From contig JAJTGG010000011.1 in assembly GCA_021299355.1 (NCBI GenBank), forward strand, positions 1-39,046: DNA of 39,046 nucleotides, given 5' to 3'. Made by a program: the position numbers and the translations under genes. Numbering within the stretch: position 1 is the stretch's first letter; every line of letters starts with the position of its first letter. The DNA comes from Lysobacteraceae bacterium. Its GTDB lineage: Bacteria; Pseudomonadota; Gammaproteobacteria; Xanthomonadales; Xanthomonadaceae. This document shows positions 30,151-39,046 of the stretch, piece by piece. The notes under the pieces are model-generated. The model saw nothing but the letters and a program-made list of their open reading frames with translations. It had not been told where the DNA came from and ran no database searches.

Positions 30151-31569
30151 ATGAGCGCAGTCCGAGGAAGCACCCGCAAAACGCCGATGAGCCGTGTCGA
30201 CCACGCCTGGTTGCGTATGGAGCGGCCGACCAATCTGATGATGATTACCGGCGTGATGATGTTCGAGACTCCGGTGAACATCGTCACGCTGAAGAAAGTG
30301 CTGAATGAACGGTTTCTGGCCTATCCGCGTTTCCGCCAGAAGGTCGTGGAAACGCCGACAGGAACGTTCTGGCAGAACGATGCCGATTTCGACCTTGATT
30401 ATCATGTACGTCTTTCGGCATTGCCCGGCAAGGCCGACAAGGCCGCCCTCGAGCGTTTCGTCAGCCAGATGGCATCGACTCCTTTGGATAAAAGTAAACC
30501 GCTCTGGCAGTTCCATCTGGTGGAGAAATACGACGGTGGCTCCGCGCTGATTACCCGCATCCACCACTGCTATGCCGATGGCATCGCCTTGGTGCAGGTC
30601 ATGCTCTCGATGACCGACAGCGAGGCGCGGCCGTCCAAGCGCGAGCCCTTGTCGAAAACCTGGCTTAAGGAAGACGGTAAAGCGGTCAAAGCGCGCATGG
30701 GCATGATCGACCGGTACATGAAACTCGGTGAAAGCCTGCTCGGCAAGGGTATGGATTTCTACCGTGATCCGACCCTAGCGAATGTGGTGGCGAAGGAGGG
30801 CGGCGAAATCGCGCGCGAACTCGCCGTCGCGCTTTCTCTAAGCGATGATCCCGACACCGTGCTCCGTGGCAAACTCGGCGTCAGCAAGCGCGTGGCCTGG
30901 GCCCCGCCATTGCCGCTGGAAGACGTGAAAGCCATATCCCGTGTTTTTGATGCCACGGTCAACGATGTCCTGATGGCTTCCATGGCAGGTGCGCTGCGCA
31001 GCTATATGGTCGAGCGCGGCGAGCGTATCGATGGTGTCACCATCCGTGCCACAGTGCCGGTGAATCTGCGACCGCTGGAACACGCCAAGAAACTGGGAAA
31101 TCATTTCGGCCTGGTCTTTTTGGACCTGCCGATCGGTGAAATCCACCCCGTGCTGCGTCTGGTCCGTGTGGTGGAAAGCATGAAACAGCTCAAGCAGTCG
31201 CGCCAGGCCGTGGTGGTCTATGGCCTGCTGGCCGCTCTGGGCATGGCGCCTCCCGTGCTGCAGAATCTGGCCTTCGAGATATTCAGCCGAAAGGCGACCA
31301 CGGTCGCGACCAATGTCCCGGGGCCGCAGATGCCGCTTTATCTGGCCGGTGAAAAAATCAAGGAACAGATGTTCTGGGTGCCACAGACCGGGTCTATCGG
31401 AATGGGCGTCAGTATCCTCAGCTACAACGGAAACGTCCATTTTGGACTGATTGCCGATGCGAAACTGATACCCGACCCGGATGCGGTCATCCAGCGCTTC
31501 ATCCCGGAATTTGAAAAACTGCTCTACATCGCCCTGATGGGCGATTGGGGAGAGCCGTCGCGGTCCTGA
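30151..31569 (+). CDS. Wax ester synthase / diacylglycerol O-acyltransferase family protein
   Basis: MSRVDHAWLRMERPTNLMMITGVMMFE...PLWQFHLVEKYDGGSALITRIHHCYADGIALVQVML (HHxxxDG)...ATNVPGPQMPLYLAGEKI...LSYNGNVHFGLIADAKLIPDP. Confidence 0.92.
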   Translation: MSAVRGSTRKTPMSRVDHAWLRMERPTNLMMITGVMMFETPVNIVTLKKVLNERFLAYPRFRQKVVETPTGTFWQNDADFDLDYHVRLSALPGKADKAALERFVSQMASTPLDKSKPLWQFHLVEKYDGGSALITRIHHCYADGIALVQVMLSMTDSEARPSKREPLSKTWLKEDGKAVKARMGMIDRYMKLGESLLGKGMDFYRDPTLANVVAKEGGEIARELAVALSLSDDPDTVLRGKLGVSKRVAWAPPLPLEDVKAISRVFDATVNDVLMASMAGALRSYMVERGERIDGVTIRATVPVNLRPLEHAKKLGNHFGLVFLDLPIGEIHPVLRLVRVVESMKQLKQSRQAVVVYGLLAALGMAPPVLQNLAFEIFSRKATTVATNVPGPQMPLYLAGEKIKEQMFWVPQTGSIGMGVSILSYNGNVHFGLIADAKLIPDPDAVIQRFIPEFEKLLYIALMGDWGEPSRS

Positions 31570-31575
31570 TTCAGA

Positions 31576-32031
31576 TCAGTGTTTGAAAGGCTTGATATCG
31601 CCGGGGGCGCGAAGCATCTTGTTGACTTCATCCAGATGCAGTTCTTCCTGGTAAATCATCTCGCGGGCGTATTCCTCAAGCACCACCGATTTCCCTTCAA
31701 CGAGCTTGAGTAATTTGTAATAGCACTGGCCGGCCTTTTTCTCGTGTTCCAGGCTTTCCCGGAGAATATCGCCGATATTATGCTGCTCCGTTTCAAGGAG
31801 CGGACCGATTTTCAAGGACGGATGGCCGCCGAGCATGGTGACCAGTTCGCCGGCTTTGTAGGCATGCGCCAAGCTCTCGTCCGCATTTCCTTTCAGCCAG
31901 CTTACGATCGGAATCCGGTTGTAGCCGAATACCATCAGGGAATAGTGGGTATAGCGGACAACCCCGGAAAGTTCGAATTCCATGATTTCATTGAGAAGTT
32001 TGATGGCTTTTTTGGTGTCTACGTCTTTCAT
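31576..32031 (-). CDS. Bacterioferritin-like / ferritin-like di-iron protein
   Basis: MKDVDTKKAIKLLNEIMEFELSGVVRYTHYSLMVFGYNRIPIVSWLKGNADESLAHAYKAGELVTMLGGHPSLKIG...ESLEHEKKAGQCYYKLL...YQEELHLDEVNKML. Confidence 0.82.
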   Translation of the reverse strand: MKDVDTKKAIKLLNEIMEFELSGVVRYTHYSLMVFGYNRIPIVSWLKGNADESLAHAYKAGELVTMLGGHPSLKIGPLLETEQHNIGDILRESLEHEKKAGQCYYKLLKLVEGKSVVLEEYAREMIYQEELHLDEVNKMLRAPGDIKPFKH

Positions 32032-32159
32032 GGCGAAATCCTTGATTTAAGGTATGGATAAATCGTACCAAATCTTTGTGCAAACCGCGTGATGGCACTG
32101 ATTTCGATTAGATCAGTTTAATCTGCAGGTTATATCACTGAGAAAAAAATTTGGCGGCC

Positions 32160-33998
<1,839 letters not shown>

Positions 33999-34108
33999 GC
34001 AATGACCGTGCGTTATGCAGACCTACAGTCTATCGCATGCCGGTCACGGGAAGTATGGTCATTGGCGATTGGCTGCAAACAATCCCAGCATCTCATGTGC
34101 AATTCAGT

Positions 34109-35608
34109 TTACTTCATTGTCGGCATGCTGAACTCGGCACCGGCGCGGATGCCGGTCGGCCAACGGGCGGTGATGGTCTTCAAACGGGTATAGAAACGGA
34201 CCCCGTCAGTGCCATGCATGTGCAAGGGCCCGAACAGGGAGCGTTTCCAGCCCCCGAAGCTGTGGAATGCCATGGGAACGGGGATGGGAACGTTGACCCC
34301 GACCATGCCGACCTGGATGCTGTGGCTGAATTGACGCGCGGCATCGCCGTCGCGGGTGAAAATGGCGGTACCGTTGCCGTATTCGTGGTCACTGATCAGG
34401 CGGCAGGCCGTGTTGAAATCCGGCACGCGGACGATACACAGCACCGGCCCGAAAATTTCCTCTTTGTAAATGGTCATTTCCGGAGTGACACGGTCGAACA
34501 GGGTGCCGCCGAGGTAGAAGCCATCTTCATGACCGGTAACTTTCAGGCCGCGTCCATCCACCAGCAGTTCAGCGCCTTCGGATTCGCCGGTGTCGATGTA
34601 GCCTTTGACTTTGTCGCGGTGCTGGCAGGTCACCAGCGGGCCCATGTCCGGATTGTCTTTATCGCCCGGGCCGACGCGCAGGCTGGCGACCATCGGTTTG
34701 AGCTTGGCAATCAAGGCTTCGGCAGCGGCATCGCCGACGCAGACCGCGACCGAAATGGCCATGCAGCGTTCACCGGCCGAACCATAGCCGGCGCCGAGCA
34801 ATGCGTTGGCGGCCTGATCCATATCGGCATCCGGCATGATGACCATGTGGTTCTTGGCGCCACCCAGTGCCTGTACGCGCTTTCCGGCAGCGCTGCCGCG
34901 GGAATAGATGTATTCGGCAATCGGGGTGGATCCGACGAAGCTGATCGCCTGCACGCGCAGATCATCAAGCAGAACATCAACCGCCAGTTTGTCGCCATGC
35001 ACGACATTGAACACGCCGTCCGGCAGACCGGCCTCTTTCAGCAGGCGGGCCAGGATCAAGGTCGGGGTCGGATCGCGTTCCGAAGGTTTGAGGATGAAGG
35101 TATTGCCGCAGGCAATGGCAATCGGAAACATCCACATCGGCACCATGCACGGAAAATTGAACGGCGTGATGCCCGCGACCACGCCCAAGGGCGCGTATTC
35201 GCTGTAGGAATCGACGCCGGTGCCGACGTTCATAGAATGCTCGCCTTTGACCAGATGCGGAATGCCGCAGGCGAATTCGACCACTTCCAAGCCGCGGGTC
35301 AATTCGCCTTTGGCATCGGAGAACACCTTACCGTGCTCATGGGTGATGGCCAGTGCGATTTCATCGGCGTGATCTTCGAGCAGCTGCTTGAATTTGAACA
35401 TGACCCGCGCCCGGGCCAGCGGCGTGGTCGCGGCCCAGGCCGGAAAGGCGGCCTGCGCGGAGGCGATAGCAGCCTCCACATCGCCTTTGTCTGCCAAGGC
35501 CACGCGTCCGGTGACCGCGCCGGTGGCCGGATTGTACACCTCGGCGCTGCGGCTGCTGTTACCGAATACAGCTTTACCGTTGATGAAATGGGCAATGGTG
35601 GCGGTCAT
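34109..35608 (-). CDS. mmsA: CoA-acylating methylmalonate/malonate-semialdehyde dehydrogenase
   Basis: [55 protein letters not shown]...[36 protein letters not shown]...[20 protein letters not shown]...[21 protein letters not shown]. Confidence 0.94.
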   Translation of the reverse strand: MTATIAHFINGKAVFGNSSRSAEVYNPATGAVTGRVALADKGDVEAAIASAQAAFPAWAATTPLARARVMFKFKQLLEDHADEIALAITHEHGKVFSDAKGELTRGLEVVEFACGIPHLVKGEHSMNVGTGVDSYSEYAPLGVVAGITPFNFPCMVPMWMFPIAIACGNTFILKPSERDPTPTLILARLLKEAGLPDGVFNVVHGDKLAVDVLLDDLRVQAISFVGSTPIAEYIYSRGSAAGKRVQALGGAKNHMVIMPDADMDQAANALLGAGYGSAGERCMAISVAVCVGDAAAEALIAKLKPMVASLRVGPGDKDNPDMGPLVTCQHRDKVKGYIDTGESEGAELLVDGRGLKVTGHEDGFYLGGTLFDRVTPEMTIYKEEIFGPVLCIVRVPDFNTACRLISDHEYGNGTAIFTRDGDAARQFSHSIQVGMVGVNVPIPVPMAFHSFGGWKRSLFGPLHMHGTDGVRFYTRLKTITARWPTGIRAGAEFSMPTMK

Positions 35609-35621
35609 GGCGTTGTTCCGA

Positions 35622-36711
35622 TCAGGCGTTCAGGGCATCGGCAGCGGACACATAGGCATAACCCAGGTCGTCGGCAACCGCCTTGTAGGTGATTTTGCCG
35701 GCATGCACGTTCAGGCCGTTGAGCAGGTGCTCGTCGGCGAGCAGCGCCGCTTTTGCCCCCTTGTTGGCGATTTGTACGGCGAAAGGCAGGGTGGCGTTGG
35801 TCAGTGCGAAGGTGGACGTGCGCGCCACGCCGCCCGGCATGTTGGCCACGCAGTAGTGAATGACGCCATCGACTTCATAGGTCGGGTTCTGGTGGGTGGT
35901 GGCTTTCGAAGTTTCAAAGCAACCGCCTTGATCGATGGCGACATCGACCAGCACCGAGCCGGGACGCATCAATTTCAATTGTTCGCGCGACACCAGTTTC
36001 GGTGCGGCCGCGCCGGGGATCAGCACGGCGCCGATGACCAGATCGGTGTCAGGCAGACGTTCTTCGATGGCGTCATGGGTCGAATAGATGGTGGTAATGC
36101 GGTCGCCATACAGCTCGTCCAGATATTTCAGACGGTCCAAGGAACGGTCGAGAATAGTGACGTGCGCGCCCATGCCCATGGCCATGCGCGCGGCATTGAT
36201 ACCGACCACGCCACCACCGATGACCAGCACTTCCGCCGGTTTCACGCCCGGTACGCCGCCCAGTAGCACACCCGAGCCGCCTTGGGCTTTTTCCAGCGCA
36301 TGCGCGCCGGCCTGTATCGACATGCGCCCGGCCACTTCGGACATCGGGGCCAGCAGCGGCAGACCGCCCTTGCGGTCAGTCACGGTTTCATAGGCGATGG
36401 CAGTACAGCCGGAAGCAATCAGAGCCTTGGTCTGTTCCGGATCGGGTGCCAGATGCAGGTAGGTGTAGAGGATCTGACCAGGGCGCAGCATGGCGCATTC
36501 CACTGGCTGCGGTTCCTTGACCTTAATGATCATCTCGGCGCATTTCGGCACCGGCTTTTTCGTACTGTTCGTTGGTCAGTCCGATGGACTTGCCGCCATC
36601 GCGCTGGACCATGACCTTGTGGCCGTTGGCGATCAGTTCGCGGGCGCCGGACGGGGTAAGGCCGATGCGGTATTCGTGGTTTTTGATTTCTTTCGGGACG
36701 CCGATAAGCAT
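35622..36711 (-). pseudogene. ald: Alanine dehydrogenase split into two reading frames by an apparent internal deletion
   Basis: N-terminal ORF 36523..36711 ([62 protein letters not shown]) and C-terminal ORF 35622..36551 (...[41 protein letters not shown]...) in a different frame. Confidence 0.85.
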
Positions 36712-36744
36712 GGGGAACTCCGGGTTACTTGAAGTGGGGTGATT

Positions 36745-38115
36745 TTAAGCGGTTTCGCGGATCGCGTCGGCGATTTTCGAGAACAGGGTGTCGATATGCT
36801 CTTTTTCCAGAATCAGCGGCGGTGACAGGGCGATGACATCACCGGTAACGCGGATCAGCACGTCTTTTTCGTGGAAGCATTTGGTGAACACCTCATAAGC
36901 ACGGGTGCCGGGCTTGCCATCTCGCGGTGCGAGCTCGATGGCGCCGATCAGGCCGAAGTTGCGGATGTCGATGACATTCGGCAGGCCCTTGAGCTGATGG
37001 ATGGCATCTTCCCAGTACTGTTCCAGGCTGATGGCTTTTTCGAACAGGTTTTCCTCGGCATAAATGTCGAGGGTGGCCAGGGCGGCGGCGCAGGCCAGCG
37101 GGTGGCCGGAATAGGTGTAGCCATGGAACAGGTCAATCATATTCTCCGGGCCAGTCATGAAGGCTTCATGGACCTTGTCGGCGATGAACACGGCGCCCAT
37201 GGGAACGCAGCCGTTGCTGAGGCCTTTGGCGGTGGTGATCAGGTCAGGAGTGACATCGAAGCGTTGCGCGGCGAAGGCCTTGCCGACGCGGCCATATCCC
37301 GTAATGACCTCATCAAATATCAACAATATTCCATACTTATCGCATATTTCTCGAATTCGCTTTAAGTAGCCATCCGGCGGGATGATCACGCCCGCGGAGC
37401 CGGCGATCGGCTCGATGATGACCGCAGCTATGGTGCTGGCATCGTGAAGTGCGACCAAACGCTCGAGGTCCTCAGCCAATTCCAAGCCATGCTGGGGTAG
37501 GCCACGGTTGAACGCATTCCGGCCAATGTCCAGGGTATGCCGCAGGTGGTCAACACCGGACAATCCATTGCCATACCATTTGCGGTTGTTCGGGAGGCCA
37601 CCAACCGATATCCCGCCGAATCCAACCCCGTGATAGCCTTTTTCCCGCCCGATCAAGCGGGTGCGCTGACCTTCGCCGCGGGCGCGGTGGTAGGCCAAAG
37701 CGATTTTCAGGGCGGTATCCACCGATTCCGAGCCGGAGTTGGTAAAAAACACATGGTTCAGGGTGTCGGGGGCGATGGCGGCAAGGCGCTCAGCCAGAAT
37801 GAAGGGCAACGGGTGGCCCATTTGGAAGGTCGGTGCGAAATCCAGCGTCGCAATCTGCTGCTGCACGGCATCAATGATGCGCTGACGGCCATGGCCGGCG
37901 TTACAGCACCAGAGACCGCCGGTTCCATCCAGAATTTGCCGACCGTCGGTGCTCTGGTAATACATGCCTTCGGCGCTGGCCAGAAGCCGGGGCTGATGTT
38001 TGAATTGACGGTTGGCCGAGAAGGGCATCCAGAACGCGTCCATCTGCTCGGGAGCTTGCGTTGCCTGACTCTTATAATGTTGATGATAGGAGGTTTTATC
38101 GTTCATGGCGGTCAC
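36745..38115 (-). CDS. Class III aminotransferase, omega-amino acid/beta-alanine:pyruvate type
   Basis: MDAFWMPFSANRQFKHQPRLL...MGHPLPFILAERLAAIAPDTLNHVFFTNSGSESVDTALKIALAYHRA...IIEPIAGSAGVIIPPDGYLKRIREICDKYGILLIFDEVITGYGR...HGYTYSGHPLACAAALATLDIY. Confidence 0.92.
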   Translation of the reverse strand: MTAMNDKTSYHQHYKSQATQAPEQMDAFWMPFSANRQFKHQPRLLASAEGMYYQSTDGRQILDGTGGLWCCNAGHGRQRIIDAVQQQIATLDFAPTFQMGHPLPFILAERLAAIAPDTLNHVFFTNSGSESVDTALKIALAYHRARGEGQRTRLIGREKGYHGVGFGGISVGGLPNNRKWYGNGLSGVDHLRHTLDIGRNAFNRGLPQHGLELAEDLERLVALHDASTIAAVIIEPIAGSAGVIIPPDGYLKRIREICDKYGILLIFDEVITGYGRVGKAFAAQRFDVTPDLITTAKGLSNGCVPMGAVFIADKVHEAFMTGPENMIDLFHGYTYSGHPLACAAALATLDIYAEENLFEKAISLEQYWEDAIHQLKGLPNVIDIRNFGLIGAIELAPRDGKPGTRAYEVFTKCFHEKDVLIRVTGDVIALSPPLILEKEHIDTLFSKIADAIRETA

Positions 38116-38143
38116 GATTTTGGCTGTTGAGCGATACTATACA

Positions 38144-38232
38144 GTGTTGAATAAATTTTACAATCCCCCGTTTTGTAAATTATATTTACATAAAGATTGA
38201 CCTTAAATGCGGAAAGTGTTAAATATTCAACA
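38144..38232. promoter_or_regulatory. Intergenic cluster of inverted repeats, candidate operators between the aminotransferase and regulator genes
   Basis: TGTTGAATA (38145-38153)/TATTCAACA (38224-38232); TTTACAA (38157-38163)/TTGTAAA (38173-38179); TGTAAAT-TAT-ATTTACA (38174-38190). Confidence 0.6.
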
Positions 38233-38259
38233 TCACAATTGACACTCCAAGCAGACCCC

Positions 38260-38708
38260 ATGGATATCGGTTTACGCCTTCAGGAAGTCCGGAACAAGAA
38301 GGGATTGAGCCAGCGCGAGCTGGCCAAACGGGTCGGGGTCACCAACAGCACCATCTCCTTCATGATGCCGATGACTCTCCGTTTTACGGCAGAGAAGAAC
38401 AGATTGACGTGGGTAACGGTGATATCCATTACTATCTGGTTGGTCAGAACAGGCCCCAGCGTCAGATGTGTATTCTGCGCGAGGTCATGCCGCCCGGCTC
38501 GGACACCGGCAAGGAAATGTTGCTGCACGAAGGCGAGGAGGGCGGCGTCATCATCCAGGGCGAAATCGAGCTGACCGTGGGCGACCAGATCCGCGTGCTT
38601 GGCCCGGGCGACGCCTATTATTTCGAGAGCAAAACACCACACCGCTTCCGCAATGTCGGCAAGCAGGATGCCATTTTGGTCAGCGCCAATACGCCGGCCA
38701 CTTTCTAA
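38260..38708 (+). pseudogene. XRE-family HTH plus cupin regulator (PuuR-like), apparently disrupted by an internal deletion and frameshift
   Basis: Frame 1: MDIGLRLQEVRNKKGLSQRELAKRVGVTNSTISFMMPMT...; frame 2: DADDSPFYGREEQIDVGNGDIHYYLVGQNRPQRQMCILREVMPPGSDTGKEMLLHEGEEGGVIIQGEIELTVGDQIRVLGPGDAYYFESKTPHRFRNVGKQDAILVSANTPATF*. Confidence 0.82.
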
Positions 38709-38731
38709 TTCACGAGAAACGAGAACGTTCC

Positions 38732-39046
38732 ATGTCTAAAAAACTCACCCGCGCTGAGTGGGAAGCCAAAGCTGCAGCCCTCACCATCCGAACCCAGGCA
38801 TTCATCGACGGCGCCTATGTCGATGCCGCTTCCGGTAAAACCTTTGGCTGCGTCAGCCCGATGGACGGCCAGTGCCGCGCACAGATTGCCGAATGCGAAG
38901 CCGAGGACATCCACCGTGCGGTCAGCGCTTCCCGTCGCGCTTTCGAAGCCGGCGCGTGGTCTGAAACCTCCCCGGTACACCGCAAGAAAACCCTGCAGAA
39001 GTTCGCACTTCTTCTGGAAAAACATGCCGAAGAGTTGGCGCTGCTG
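38732..39046 (+). CDS. Aldehyde dehydrogenase (PuuC-like), N-terminal fragment truncated by the window edge
   Basis: MSKKLTRAEWEAKAAALTIRTQAFIDGAYVDAASGKTFGCVSPMDGQCRAQIAECEAEDIHRAVSASRRAFEAGAWSETSPVHRKKTLQKFALLLEKHAEELALL, open to the end of the window. Confidence 0.85.
   Translation, partial: MSKKLTRAEWEAKAAALTIRTQAFIDGAYVDAASGKTFGCVSPMDGQCRAQIAECEAEDIHRAVSASRRAFEAGAWSETSPVHRKKTLQKFALLLEKHAEELALL

Noticed and set aside
34037-35692. 551-aa plus-strand ORF antisense to mmsA
   Set aside because: Shadow ORF opposite a well-supported MmsA; its His/Gly/Asp-rich composition is typical of antisense frames in GC-rich coding DNA.
36523-36551. Programmed ribosomal frameshifting in ald
   Set aside because: Besides the frame change, residues conserved in the family are missing at the junction, so deletion or assembly error explains it better.

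Overview
This 39 kb window is bacterial chromosome, probably from a gammaproteobacterium related to Xanthomonadales (inferred from gene content only). It is almost fully coding. I found no rRNA, tRNA, CRISPR array, transposon or prophage. Contents from left to right: (a) a 3'-truncated metH on the minus strand, translationally coupled to an ArsR-HTH/methyltransferase fusion (SahR-like) with a palindromic operator candidate; (b) acyl-CoA dehydrogenase, the large NAD-glutamate dehydrogenase, NAD kinase and a 5'-nucleotidase on the plus strand; (c) a very compact minus-strand run from asnS to sbcB that encodes kynurenine / 3-hydroxyanthranilate catabolism (kmo, kynU, ACMSD, 3-HAA dioxygenase, RidA-type deaminase, 2-aminomuconate-semialdehyde dehydrogenase); (d) rpsF-rpsR-rplI, dnaB, alr, a photolyase and a WS/DGAT-type acyltransferase; (e) a bacterioferritin-like protein and an ABC exporter; (f) a beta-alanine/polyamine catabolic locus (mmsA-like, ald, omega-aminotransferase, XRE-cupin regulator, aldehyde dehydrogenase). 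The most interesting signals are: the kynurenine operon also carries a beta-carbonic anhydrase, an SbtA-like bicarbonate-family permease and an SDR that lacks the YxxxK catalytic motif, which together suggest a CO2/HCO3- handling module tied to the decarboxylating branch; two nearby genes in (f), ald and the XRE-cupin regulator, each appear to carry an internal frameshifting deletion; an AT-rich rare-codon patch lies inside the aminotransferase gene; MetH has a His/Cys-rich insertion; and GAAA-capped hairpins sit at nearly the same distance upstream of rpsF and rplI. All homology calls come from recognising protein motifs by eye, since no searches could be run.
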